Below, piece by piece: positions 1-12,800 of a stretch of DNA of 64,000 bases (position 1 is its first letter; each line of letters opens with the position of its first letter). Source of the DNA: Pholiota molesta (Eukaryota > Basidiomycota > Agaricomycetes > Agaricales > Strophariaceae). The notes below the pieces were generated by a model, which saw only the letters and a list, made by a program, of their open reading frames with translations, was not told where the DNA came from and ran no database searches. Location of the stretch: the NCBI GenBank assembly GCA_014925825.1, contig JACGCK010000009.1, positions 1 to 64,000 of the forward strand, in the 5' to 3' direction. The position numbers and the translations under genes were made by a program.

Positions 1-1203
1 TTCCGTCCGCGGGGATGATAGCCGAGTAGATGTGATTGAACAAGTGGCGATCGGTGAGCAGGATGCTTTGTCCGCCGCCGACCATGTTGCGGACGGCGGC
101 GTCGAACAAGATGATTTTCCGGTGAGATGATGGGGTCTTGGCTGAGAATTCCCGTCCAATGTAGTCACCGTACTCCCAAAGCTCGTCGCGTCGGTGTGGG
201 AAAACAAACGCGGTCGCTTTCGCGGCCTCACGCCAAGCTGCGAACCAGTCTCCCATGGTTTGGACACGTCGGAGTGGCTCAGTGTCACCGAGGCTGATCG
301 TAGTCGATCCCACGCGTCCAAAGTTCTCTTTAGTAGGCGCGACGAGGTGCAATGCCGAGAACACTTTGTCGAGGTCGACGGCATTGCCTCGGGCGATGTT
401 TTCCCATTCGGAGCTGGGGAAACCTGGGGGGCGGTGGAAGATTGTTGGATCCAACGCTTGACGGTACTGATGTCATTTCCGAGAAGCCCAAGGATTCGTC
501 GTGTTTCAGCGCAGCTCGGGTTTGAATCGCGTCGTGCAGTAAGTTCTCGTTGGAACCATGGCATGTCGCGTTCGTACAATTTTTGCTTTTTGTTTGTCTG
601 TCCGCCTCCATCAGAACCGTATCCTCCGCCTTCTTCGTCAGATCCGTCGTCGTTGGGTTTTGCTCGTTTCTTGGATGGAGAGATGCTTTCGATGAGGGAT
701 TCGACCTCCTGGTCGATAGCGGTTGCAGGCGCTCGAGAAGGCTCGGGCGCTTGTGTAGGCGCCCGGTGGTTGAGTCCTGCGGCGGCATGAGCTCCTCGCC
801 TAGCTGCATCGGCGGCGAGACGCTCGAAAGATTCGATAATTCCGAGGTATTCCGCGAGAGCGGTTTCCTTCTGAGACTCGTCCATGCTTTCCCCATGCGA
901 GAAGTCCAACTTCGACGTGATGTAGGCGATTGTCCTTGCCTTCGAAATTCTCCCTTCTCTAAAATCATTGAGGCGTCTGTTGATATCGACAATGAGCTCA
1001 TTGTCGACTCGCGGCTGAGTTCCTCCATTTCGTCCATCGGGTGCTCGGGATTGGACATTCTGAGCAGTAGGCTCGGTGATTCGGGCATTCTGAGCAGTAG
1101 GCTCGGGGTTTCGGGCGCTTGGGACCTGTGATCCGCCATCACCATGATTGGCGGGTTCTTCGGTGATGGGGATGCTTCTGGCGAAAGATCCTTCATAACT
1201 CAT
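1..1203 (-). mobile_element. Gag-like ORF of a basidiomycete transposable element, partial and frameshifted
   Basis: The minus-strand reading frame begins at an ATG at 1203 (MSYEGSF) and runs off the left edge, so the C-terminal part is missing. It has a low-complexity N-terminus, an acidic basic-rich middle (KKRAKPNDDGSDEEGG), then conserved blocks YERDMPWF, SSEWENIARG, AFVFPHRRDELWEYGDY and NMVGGGQ. I recognise these blocks as a repetitive ORF seen in many Agaricomycete genomes, where it sits beside reverse-transcriptase or integrase ORFs. Calling it Gag-like is inference. The frame breaks near 425-432: the N-terminal frame and the SSEWENI frame join if one G is added to a short G run. Whether this is an assembly slip or a dead copy cannot be told here. 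No terminal repeat is visible up to 1669. Confidence 0.55.
1056..1115. repeat. Two-copy 30-bp tandem repeat inside the Gag-like ORF
   Basis: The 21-bp core starting cattctgagcagtagg lies at 1056-1076 and again at 1086-1106, a 30-bp period that keeps the reading frame. It encodes a duplicated TEPTAQN-type peptide in the low-complexity N-terminus. It looks like replication slippage in a disordered segment. Confidence 0.85.
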
Positions 1204-1669
1204 TGGTAAAAATAGAGATTGAGTGTAAACGATGACGAAGTTGAGGTGTTTTTTGAGAGATGTCGAGCCTCTGCAAATGGCGAGTGGAGGAAGGAAAAGA
1301 AGGGAGACCAACCAGGATGCGAGTCAGTTTGTCTTAAAATTTCCTTCCTCCCAGTTGGGTCACATGCCGGACGAAAATTAATCCGCTGCGAACGACTTTC
1401 TATTAAAGGTGAGGCAGACTCGCAATGAGCGGCGGACCAGCTCAGCGTGGCCGTCGATATATTATTGCGCGGCCGGGCCAGCGCAATTGGGGGTCATCCA
1501 CACGGCCAGGCCAGTGTGGGGAAATACGCATGTGACTAACGAGCCTTGGTCGGTATAATTGGACTAGAGTAAATAATATTTAAACCCGATCCACCATCTA
1601 GTATCGCTATCTTCCTGATCCTCCGTCGCATTCTCTCCCTAGGAGAACCCAGCCTTCTCGACTGAAAAC
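1204..1669. other. Intergenic region, RIO2 promoter
   Basis: No coding signal. It separates the divergent Gag-like ORF and RIO2. A GC-rich patch at about 1430-1520 has short inverted repeats around ggccaggcc; an A+T-rich stretch (about 1550-1600) precedes the RIO2 start and probably holds its core promoter. Confidence 0.4.
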
Positions 1670-3573
<1,904 letters not shown>

Positions 3574-3780
3574 TATCACTATTCTATGCTATCCGGTGTA
3601 TTACTTTTTTTGCATGTACTGTAAATTAGCTAGACCTTGCCCAAATTTCTCACGCTCATCTGGGTAAGATGGCAACATCCTCAGGCTCTACTTCACGCCA
3701 TCACCGATTCTTCATCCACGCTATCTTGCATACCTCTTACTTCTGATTTCCGTCAAATTCACTGGCTCACATAAACAACG

Positions 3781-4569
3781 ATGGACAAAACAGATCTTGA
3801 AACCTATCAGGTTCAGCTTTCTCAAGTCGAATTGGCCATTTCCGCAGATCCCACCAATGCGGAACTCACTTCACTGCGCGATGAACTCAAGGAGCTCATC
3901 GAGCTATCGCAGGCCGCTATAGCTCAAGCAGAAGCCGCGTCATCCTCCAAAGCAGATTCTCGCAAGAGCGCAACCTCCACGCCTGCACATGCTTGGTCCG
4001 CTGGCGATGAATGTCTGGCGAAATACTCCGGGGATGGAGCTTGGTATCCTGCCCGGATTACATCCATTGGTGGTGCCACAGAGAATCGCGTGTATAGTAT
4101 TGTATTCAAAGGATATAACACCACCGAGCTAGTAAAGGCTAATGAAATCAAGCCTTTGCCTCCAAACTATGCGAACACGACCGCTCCCTCATCAACCAAG
4201 CGCAAGCTAAACAAACAGGAGGAGGAGGAGAAAGAACGAAAGAAGAAAAAGAATGAGAAGAAATTGGAGGTCAAAGCTGCGAAGGCGAAAGAACAGATGG
4301 CAAAGCAAGCAACATGGCAGAAATTTGCAAAGAAGTCGGAGAAGAAGGGTGTGCATATCGCTGGTGTTTCAGGGACAAGTATCTTCAAAACACCAGATAA
4401 CCCTTTAGGAAAAGGTGCTGTACTTCCGTTTCTACCTCTTCGATTAATCGCATCGCTTAACGTCATTTGTGTATCTTTAGTTGGCGTCACAGGAAGTGGC
4501 AAAGGCATGACTGAAGTAGCTTCGAAGAGCAAGCACAAATTTGAGGTGCGAGATGAGGATGGGCAATAG
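3781..4569 (+). CDS. SPF30/SMNDC1-like Tudor-domain splicing factor
   Basis: Two exons (3781-4414 and 4481-4569) give 240 aa. The 66-nt intron is a multiple of three and open, so an unspliced reading would insert a false hydrophobic stretch. Residues 1-50 form a helical N-terminus (DLETYQVQLSQVELAI), about 72-125 form a Tudor domain (WSAGDECLAKYSGDGAWYP), followed by a long Lys/Glu-rich helix and a C-terminal segment (SIFKTPDNPLGKVG) typical of SPF30. The family bridges the U2 snRNP and the tri-snRNP and binds dimethylarginine. RIO2 ends 207 bp upstream on the same strand; each gene appears to have its own promoter. Confidence 0.92.
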   Translation: MDKTDLETYQVQLSQVELAISADPTNAELTSLRDELKELIELSQAAIAQAEAASSSKADSRKSATSTPAHAWSAGDECLAKYSGDGAWYPARITSIGGATENRVYSIVFKGYNTTELVKANEIKPLPPNYANTTAPSSTKRKLNKQEEEEKERKKKKNEKKLEVKAAKAKEQMAKQATWQKFAKKSEKKGVHIAGVSGTSIFKTPDNPLGKGAVLPFLPLRLIASLNVICVSLVGVTGSGKGMTEVASKSKHKFEVRDEDGQ

Positions 4570-5878
4570 ATATGTAGGAATTCCAGATTTTCTTTTTTAT
4601 AAATGTCGTTAATCATCTCAAATGTCTAGCAGGTGTAAATTTCGGACTATCGTTAAATGCATTTTTATGACAATAATCTTACTCCTCAAACTGCAGGCAT
4701 TATTTCATTGCTCAACGACATCATCTATGGGGTTGCGACTTGGTTATAATATTTGACAGAATGAGTGGCTTCATCCTTTGATCATCCCAAAGTGAACACC
4801 TCAATTCTAACTTCCCTTCTTCCGATTATTTGCTACTGGTCATTTCTCTTGACCCAAAACCCCTTGACAACAATGTCTCTCCTGCATATGCACAAATTGC
4901 ATGCTTTTGGGAGGTAAGTGAAGCTTCTATGTTGGAGATCACAATTCTCGTCGCGTCCCTCAGAATATAGTCACGTGTTCCAGGAAGCCTTAGCTTCTAT
5001 TCAATTGGGTTAGAATAGTCTTTAAGTATATAGAATCTACACCGCCATTTGTGACAGATCATCCCAGGCGATATTTAAGTGGATACCTTCCTGATACGGC
5101 ATAAGATGTGCACGGATGCGCTCAGGTTGTGTAGAGCCACGTCGAAGAAATTTGTGTTGAGGTTGAATACATGGAGACACGGTCATGTTCATATGTTTAG
5201 GGCAAGTTTGTGGGACTTGTAACCTTTACTTCATGTTTTTAATCGGTCACCGGCCTAGTTTTTGATGTGGTATGTATTGGGATGTTCAGCTGCGGATATC
5301 CAGAAAGTGTACGCTGCCAGTCCTGATGATGTACAGTGAAAAGTCGTCACCGGGACAACCAAAAATCTGTTTCAGACATCTCATCAATTATTCTGTAGAT
5401 TGATGTTTGGGTTAATGAACTCAAATGGCGGTGCAGTGGTTTGGTCTTGGACAGGTGATGAGAAATAGACTGGTGACACCGTTTGGCGGTGCGTGCCACT
5501 TGCTCTCAACGCATGTGCTGAGCTGACCCTCTATGACTTCGTATCTGGACTTCCATATCACTAACTACCGAAGCATAATCCACCTCCCCAATATTCCACG
5601 AAGTCTCCATACCACCTCCATGATTCAGCCGGCGATACGTCAAAAACCTGCCAAGGCGCCTAAGGCTGCCAAGGGCCAAGGCGCCTTTCTGAAGCCTCTG
5701 CTGACGCTCAAGCGGCTAGCTGGGTGCGGTCTAGCCGTCCGTTCGGACGGGATATGCGTTAGCCTTCCAATTCTCGTCACTGGCGAACAATCAAAAAATC
5801 TATATGTATCTCGCTGGTTCATTCCATGTCGATAAAAATTCTTGCCCCCATTTCAACGCAGATAGGCTTGCAGAAAGC
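4570..5878. other. Intergenic region upstream of the PL8 lyase
   Basis: About 1.3 kb without a supportable gene. Short open frames at 5533-5835 have no recognisable content. A near-perfect palindrome lies at 5735-5750. A TATA-like tctatatgtat at about 5798 could serve the lyase gene. Confidence 0.45.
5735..5750. promoter_or_regulatory. Palindrome with everted CCG/CGG triplets upstream of the PL8 gene
   Basis: ccgtccgttcggacgg has 7-bp arms around a 2-bp centre and lies about 130 bp before the lyase start codon. CCG/CGG triplets in palindromic array are the usual targets of Zn2Cys6 regulators, two of which are encoded at the right end of this window. Function is inferred only from sequence. 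Confidence 0.35.
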
Positions 5879-8800
5879 ATGTGGGCGCGTCTGGTGCTTT
5901 CGTTGCACATTCTTTTTCATGCACAGACTCTGCTCTACGCCCCCCTTTGTTCCGCAGGTAGCATACCACCTGCCAATAGTACTACCTCGGTGACAGTTCA
6001 GCCTACTGAATCTGCATCTCTTACTGCACAACCAACTCACTCAACGGCGACCGTCCATGCGAACGAGACATCCTCGGTTTCGACTCTTGTCACGTCTTCA
6101 TCCACCTCCTCGATAGCTTCGACTACTTCAATCAGCTTGAACATACTTCCACATCTTCTACTATCTCTATCCAACCTACACAAACAATTGATCCCACTAC
6201 GTTGCATGACATTCAACTCATTGCGTCCCGGAGGCTCAGTTCTATCATAGGGGCTATTACCACCTCTGCTAGTTCCATCACCGGATGGTGGGATATTCGA
6301 TATCGAGTTCATTTTTGACCGTTAATAACTTTTCTTTCCTTCCAGGCTGGCGACTCTTGATTCAAATGGCAAATGGCCAGATAGTGAAATCAACTATGCC
6401 ACTGGCTGCGACGCTCAACGTGCAAGCTGGCCCGCTCAAAGACACTGGTCGCGTATTCGTGAGTGAATCGCTTTCAAATTGAAGTATAGCAGTCTTATAA
6501 TCATAATCAAATTATCTGGAATGAAGTCACTATGGCTGCAGCCTGGCACGGTGGCCTTGCAGACGACGACCAATTTGTAAAAGATCCTACTTTGAGGACC
6601 GATATTTCCAGTGCAATGGGCTATTGGTTTGGCCGCGATTTCACCAACCCGGAATGCTTGGCCTCGGGAGGTACACCTGCATGCCCCTGTACTAATCTTG
6701 ATAATAGTTTATGGTACGTTTCACAAATACCGTCGCAAAAAATTATTTTCTAATTCTATTCGTTCATATGAAAGGAACACGAATTGGTTTTCTAACGTTG
6801 GTGCCGTGTTATCGATATTAATGAGCTAACAATGTTTTAAACACCATCCTTACAGATAATCCTCATCCCGGAATTTGTGGGCCAGGTCTGTTTATTACTC
6901 AACGATACGCTGGCACCCACGGAAATCAGCAACTGCACCCACATTACTGGTCGTACCTACGGCACTTTTGATCAGAGCATTAACGGATTGGGCACTCTCA
7001 CTGGGGCAAACGCTCTCGATGTCGCCAAAATAGGCATTGATCAAGCTCTCTTAACGTACAACGTTTCCCTGATCACGGACGCCTACCGAAGGGTTGGACT
7101 TGAACTACAGATTAAAACGGAATAAAAGATGACGGTATCCGAGCCGATGGATCCTTTGGTTCGTAAAGATTTCTATGTGGTACAGATGTCGTTTTGCTGA
7201 CACATTTTATTCACAAAATTAGGTCAACACGATGGGATGTTGTACAATGGCAACTATGGCAAGTTCGCGTCTACTGAATGACAACTCTCTTTGACTTACT
7301 TAAATTCAAAAATGTTGCAGGGAAAGACTAGTACGATCCACCGTTTATCGCCGTTTCGCCGGACTACTTACTGTTTTTCACAGTACCAATGACTTACTCG
7401 GCCTTCAAGTTGAGGCCGGTGGCACTATGTTTGCAGCAACTTCCGATTCCCAGAATGCTTTCGCTACTCTCTTTGATGGCGATAGGTGGATGGTTTTCCG
7501 TAACTCTGTTACAGGAGTGCTTCATTGGGATTTTGTAAGTCATCCTCTGAATATATGAAGTCGAATTTAAACCAACCTCTTTCAATTTTAGTCCGTCCTT
7601 GGAAGATTCATTAGCTTTCCTGTAATTAATCAGCAGTACGTTCAACTAAATGATCAACATTTCATAACTTTACTAATCAATTATTCATTCCTCAGAGCGA
7701 CAGGCAGCATAAAGATTAACCTTACCGAAGTTCTGGAATTAGGAAATCAATGGTCTTCCAGCACATTAATCAACTTTGCCAACAGCCTTTCCGCCACTAC
7801 AAAGAACGCAAATGCCGGTAAATTAGAAGGCAATCGTATGTTTTATGCGAACGATTATATGGTAGATATATTTCGACAAAAGTTTGATTTATTGCCACAT
7901 ACTCATGCCGATACTAGGTTCATCGCGGCGAAAACTATGTGACAACTGTCAAGATGTACTCCAGTAGGACCCAGAATACTGAATGCACCAATTCTCAAAA
8001 TGTCAGTATGCCTCTCTTTTGACGATGATCAAATTGATTAATTCCTGGTTTCTAGCCTGAAGGTTTCCATCTATCGGATGGTACAGTCTATACGTACCTC
8101 GTCGGAAATGAATATGAAGATATCTCTGCAGCTTGGGATTGGAATCTCATCCCAGGAACAACCGTTGACTATGGGGCCACCCCATTAGTGTGTGGAGCGA
8201 CGCAGCAAACTGGAATCGAATCTTTCGTTGGTGGCGTCTCTGATGGCAAAATCGGAGCCGCAGCCATGAAGTACACGAATCCTCTTACCCAGTCGCTGCA
8301 TTTCCAGAAGGCTTGGTTCTTCTTTGATGACGATATCCAACATGTCATGATCTCTGGAATCACATCCACAACCAATGCCTCTGTATTCTCAGTTCTCGAT
8401 CAAAAGCTCCATACCGGTTCACTCATTGTCGACGGGGCTGATAGCCAATCCATGGCGAAAGCCACGGCGGAAACGTTGTGGCATGCCAATGTTGGGTACG
8501 TCCTATCGGGCTTGAACAATTCAGCCACATTATCAGCACAGATTGGAGAAAAGAGTGGCGCATGGTCAACCATTGGAACGTCGACCCAACCTCCCGAAAC
8601 CGTCGACCTGTTCAGCGCATACCTTGAACACGACAATATATCTGTGCCCATTTCGTATACGGTGTTTCCCGGAACAACGCATTCTGCCTTCGTCACAAAA
8701 TCCGGTCAAGCTAACCTCCAGACTATCCAGAATGATCCAAGCATTTCCGCCATATTCGACTCAAATAATCGAATTGCTATGTTCATATTTTGGGAGGCGA

Positions 8801-9171
8801 ACGGAGGAACGGTGACGTTCACCCCTGGTCCACAACTTGCACCAGTTACCTTGGCTGTAACGGAAAACTTGGCTGTCGTCTACAGGGTTCGAACCGGAGA
8901 GGTGACTGTATCCGACCCATCTCAATCCCTTATAACGGCGCAAGTAGTATTCACACTAGGCACAGGGAAAAAGCCTCCAAAGTGGGGATCTGGTCTCGTC
9001 AAGACTCTTGTATTCCAACTTCCCAGCGACGGTTTGGCAGGGAGTAGCGTGACGCAAACCTTAGGTGCCATTGGGGATCCCGGTTACGATCCGGTTAGTC
9101 CCCACCAAAAATCAAGTCCGACCAAAAAAATCGGTTTTGGCCACAAACCGATCCGAAATAATGTTTGGTAA
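5879..9171 (+). CDS. Secreted polysaccharide lyase family 8 (hyaluronate/chondroitin/xanthan-lyase fold)
   Basis: Twelve exons: 5879-6287, 6346-6458, 6527-6713, 6775-6796, 6856-7158, 7223-7258, 7321-7330, 7384-7534, 7592-7635, 7696-7861, 7918-8001, 8056-9171. A signal peptide (MWARLVLSLHILFHAQTL) precedes an S/T-rich linker, an alpha-toroid part (WPAQRHWSRI, AAAWHGGL) and beta-sandwich domains. GSFGQHDGMLYNGNYGKDY holds the PL8 catalytic His and Tyr nine residues apart; RMFYANDYMVHRGENY matches the later conserved arginine block. One exon is only 10 nt, and its upstream intron begins GC. The frame breaks at about 6135-6150 and 7121-7130; adding one base at each gives a whole 880-codon frame. 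Fungal PL8 substrates are poorly known; an acidic polysaccharide is inferred. The extreme C-terminus may hide another intron. Confidence 0.88.
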
Positions 9172-9943
9172 ACCTTGGCTACGCTCGGTCAGTTAATCTA
9201 CACCGTCACGCCCACCTTCCTTAGTTCCTACATATCTATTGCACGACGTGCATCTCCTCGCTCTTTCATCCATTATATACTCTCTTTGATTCATACTACT
9301 TCCTCTACACACTGGGAAAACACGGCAAAGACCAGGAGAACACCGCTCCTGGCACTCAGACTCCTCTTCAACACCTTCAAGTGTGAAAAGATTGATAAAT
9401 TAATATGGCTAGTGCTTACAAGAAACTATGGTTCTATTAAGTCGTATTAACATCTTTAAGGCTTCTTTTTTGCTGATGGTACTAATAGATAGTTCTGATA
9501 TGTGAGCTTTATACTTTCGATTCAGAGTATTTCGGTGTTCAAACGCGTTCTGAGCATACGGTACCGTTCAATCTGCATTATCGCAATTTTGGGAGGTAAT
9601 GGATGCCATGTGCATGATGCGTGTTAACTTGTAATGCGTACTTGATGTGTACTATGTATGACGCGCGCGCGGCGGGACCGTGAGCTAATGTTTATCGCGT
9701 GCGCAATGCGTGCGTTCATTCTATCATTATGTATTCGAATTTTCTTGATTCCTGTTTGGCTGATCTCATAGCCTTAACGATAACCTCTGTATTGATTCGG
9801 TATATGGCTTTCGCGAACTTATAAAGGGGCTGTGTACAAAAATTATAATCGACATAATTAGCTAAATCCTCAAGGCCTCAAGAAATAATTATTAACGATC
9901 AAGGTTGGGTCAAGATCGATTTCCTCCGTCAGCGCTACTACTG
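9172..9943. other. Intergenic region with an alternating purine-pyrimidine tract
   Basis: No gene seen between the lyase stop and the stop of the convergent minus-strand gene. About 9603-9720 is rich in tgcatg/tgcg/gcgcgcgc steps, including acgcgcgcgcgg at 9661-9672, a composition able to adopt left-handed DNA. The rest is A+T-rich spacer and 3' UTR. Confidence 0.4.
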
Positions 9944-11002
9944 TTATAAATTGGGTCTTAACTCATCCCGTCGAAGTACTTCATCGCGCAGATTCACGAA
10001 CTATTCAAGTCATGATCAATCTGAAACAACAAATAATTTAATGATGGAAACTCACCCTTTCTTCTTCAGCCAGAGTGCGAATGTTGAGGTCTCGAGTTAT
10101 ATTCTCCATATGCACAAGAACAGTCTGAAAGATTTGCAACTGTAAGGGCTGATAAGCGGTAAATTTATATGAGCGCTTACTCTTATGGACCGACTGCTAA
10201 GCCCCTTGTAATTTACTACACGTTCCAAAGGCGCATGCTCCCGGTGGATGAGTGCAAATTGCTCATGTAAATACAAAATATACTGTTCCAAGCTTTCAAG
10301 ATAGTGTCGTTTCTTCTCGTGCGAGGATATCGTATCGCTAATAGCGACCAGAGTCAGATATGATTAACGCGAGGCAAGGTGACAACTTACGGATCAGTTG
10401 GGATGAATCCAACTCTTTTAGACATAGCTCGTCTACGAGCTTTGCTTGCAGATTCAGAGCGTGTGTCAGACCCAAGCTCGTCACCCGTCATGGGAATGCC
10501 TTTCGCAGCGAGCTCGGCAAGAAGTTCGCTCGGAGTTGGGAAGGTGGTTTGGAGGGCATCGCCCTCACAGTATTCTGGATTGATTGGCAAGTCCATAGCA
10601 GGCTGACAAAGTGCGAGGTCTGCAGGCCCAGAGTCGATGTCCTGCTGCTGGTCGGGAAACGGAATTGGCATGCTGAAGGCTTTGCTTTGGTACGGTTCTA
10701 AGGCGCCTATCGATCTCGACGCAGAATAGTCTAAAAGAGGCGGATTTTGGCCTGGTAAAGGTATGGGAGCATGAAGCTCCAATGGCGGGCAAACGTTGAA
10801 GGTCGGAGCATAGTTTACTGGAGATGCGCTATAGTATATCGGGGCGGTTGGGCACTTGAAATTGATTCAGCTTACTTTGATAATGTAAGGCGCTTAAACT
10901 TACCGTGTCAAGTGATTCTGAAATCATCACACCAGTTGTATCATAATGCCCGTTACGATTCGATATCTGGTGGTATTCTCCAGGTGGGGCGTAGCCTTGC
11001 AT
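9944..11002 (-). CDS. Uncharacterised Agaricomycete protein, divergent partner A
   Basis: Five exons read from the minus strand: 10904-11002, 10391-10854, 10181-10337, 10056-10139 and 9944-10000, 286 aa, all in phase. The first half is proline-rich and disordered. The second half has a basic stretch (ASKARRRAMSKRVGFIP), then SSHEKKRHYLESLEQYI, LERVVNYKGLSSRSIR, and a helical tail (HMENITRDL, LAEEERFVNLRDEVLRR). I recall similar anonymous proteins in other mushrooms but know no function. The layout, a basic patch followed by a heptad-like helix, resembles a degenerate bZIP; that is speculation. It shares motifs and three intron positions with the gene at 11872-12800. The start at 11002 is the first in-frame ATG; an upstream exon is possible. 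Confidence 0.8.
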
Positions 11003-11871
11003 GTGTTGGTTGAAGGGGAGGAAGGGGCGTTCGCAACGAGGTCGCAATTGAGGAAAGTTACTACATAAATATTGACTATCTTATGTCGATCTGTAAGGAT
11101 CTGGAAAAGGATAGACAATTGCTCAGTTGAGGCAAGCACCCGCATCTCAATTTGTCCCCTTTGCGTATGAGACCAAAGTCCCACGGTTCTAGCGCAGGAA
11201 GCAGGAGGAGGAGATCTGAGAGCGACGGCCAGCAGCTGTCGCTATCTCTTTATCCAGCCGTCTCCGTCCCAGTACTTCGGGTTCCCCGCGCGTACCCTTC
11301 AACTTGCTGCTTCCTAGCCCCGGTTTTTTATTCCGTTAGATCTGGTCCAAGGCCTCATGGACTGCGTTGCCTGCAGTGCTCATAACAAGACATATCATAA
11401 AATTTAGAGAGGCCTTGACGACCTCCTTTAGGTCACTCGCCGCGATCGAGAGGGCTTTACGACAAAGGGTCCGATATTTTCCTCTCCGTCTCCGCCATGC
11501 CCCGGCGCTTCTCCAGACTCCAAGGTTTGTTTGCTCTGTAAAATTTATAAGATCTGAGATTCGGACAGAAGTGTTCTCTAAATCTTGTGTATCTGGCAAG
11601 CGCGGATCGAAACGAATATTTGACAGGGATACGTACAGAGTCCTTCTCTCCACAAAAGGTACGGCACGGTACGATCTGTCCAACAAATAACATCGTCACT
11701 GCTCAGCGCTCAGCGCTCCTCCAATATAGCAATTAAATTTCATCCAAGTTTCTCTGTCTTCCAAGAACCCAAGAAGCGTTGAAGAAGCGAATCAAAATCA
11801 CCAGTTGCACCGCCGAGATCATCTCTATAACAGTCCCACACATTCGATTTTTTCAACCTCACCGCAGTACC
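11003..11871. other. Shared divergent promoter region of paralogues A and B
   Basis: An 869-bp gap between two start codons. No coding content is convincing on either strand, although open frames exist at about 11340-11690. A small cluster of agcgctc repeats lies at about 11703-11718, some 150 bp before the plus-strand start. Co-regulation of the two genes is inferred from the arrangement. Confidence 0.4.
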
Positions 11872-12800
11872 ATGCACCCCATACCTCCCCAATTCCAAAT
11901 CGATTACCACAGCCAGCTAGGATGCTATTTGATGCCCATGGCCCAATATTCTCCAGCACCTTCTCCGCCTCAAAGTGTTTACAGCACATATAATTCCCCA
12001 TCTCCACCAGATCTTGAATTTCAAGTTTCCATTCCAAGCGAAATCGACATCCTAAAGCACCAAGTGCAATATCAGACTCCCCTCCCTACATACCGTTCTC
12101 CCATCTGCCCTACAGAGAATATCCAAGTTCAATCATACTCAACATCGAAAATGCGGCCCGCCAAACTCAAAGTCCCATCATCCGGGAAGCCAACGACCAT
12201 CGCACATCCATACGCTCGGTTATTCGCAAAAAAAGATGAAGTTAAGCGCCGGAAAATTTGGAACCACGCTCTTGAAAAATCCATCTTCGATCCACGCGAA
12301 TTGTAAGTCGGCCACCAGCTAACTGCATTGCAAGTTATTTATTCCGACTAAAATATATTTTTGCGCAGATCAAGCATGGGCGCGCCTCAGCGCCGTACTA
12401 TCTACATTTCAAGCCTGGAGGCTCATATCGAAAACTTCATGCACAATTACTAGAGTGCGTTATCACGGCCGCTTTGCTTATCCACTCCTATTAATCTTTG
12501 ATTTTCAGTGTAGGATTTTGGCCAGTTGCATTTGAAAAGCTTGCCCCATTCAAGGGCTTAAATTCCAAGACTGCGAAGGTATGTCACTACTGTCTTCCTT
12601 GTGAACATAAGTTAACTCGACTTAAAGAGCATGGTTGCAGGTCTACAGCATGATGCTTCGGTATCAAAGCTGAAGCTATTAGAGCTAGAACGGGCGGTGA
12701 GTCTATGTTGCAAGAACCTTAGTTTAATTCTATGTCTCATCCTTCTTATTCAATTCAGAATAGCGATCTTGAGAAAATCTGTTCGGAAACAGAGTGCTGA
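11872..12800 (+). CDS. Uncharacterised Agaricomycete protein, divergent partner B
   Basis: Five exons: 11872-12302, 12369-12454, 12509-12578, 12628-12696 and 12759-12800. The N-terminal 110 residues are Pro/Ser/Tyr-rich. The conserved part reads KRRKIWNHALEKSIFDP, MGAPQRRTIYISSLEAHI, WPVAFEKLAPFKGL, NSKTAKSMVAGLQHDA and KLKLLELERANSDLEKI. The frame breaks inside exon 2 near 12430-12434; one extra A in the GAAAAC run restores LHAQLL and a 232-aa protein. ATG 11872 is the first in frame. Same family layout as the gene at 9944-11002 (see findings). Function unknown; a coiled-coil, possibly DNA-binding, role is a guess. Confidence 0.78.

Noticed and set aside
420..432. Programmed ribosomal frameshift in the Gag-like ORF
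   Set aside because: The same kind of one-base loss occurs in many non-transposon genes here, so an assembly cause is simpler.
6076..6134. A 59-nt intron gtttcg...aatcag in the S/T-rich linker of the PL8 gene
   Set aside because: It would be phase-compatible, but the donor is poor and the stretch itself reads as S/T-rich protein like its flanks. Kept as a second choice.
7110..7135. Intron in the PL8 gene to explain the frame jump before DDGIRADGSF
   Set aside because: No donor and acceptor pair gives the right phase, and the residue count from the preceding Tyr to DGI matches the family without an intron, so a single missing base fits better.
11336..11699. Overlapping open frames of about 110 residues on both strands
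   Set aside because: Neither has recognisable motifs, splice signals or composition of a real protein; mirror-image open frames are expected by chance.
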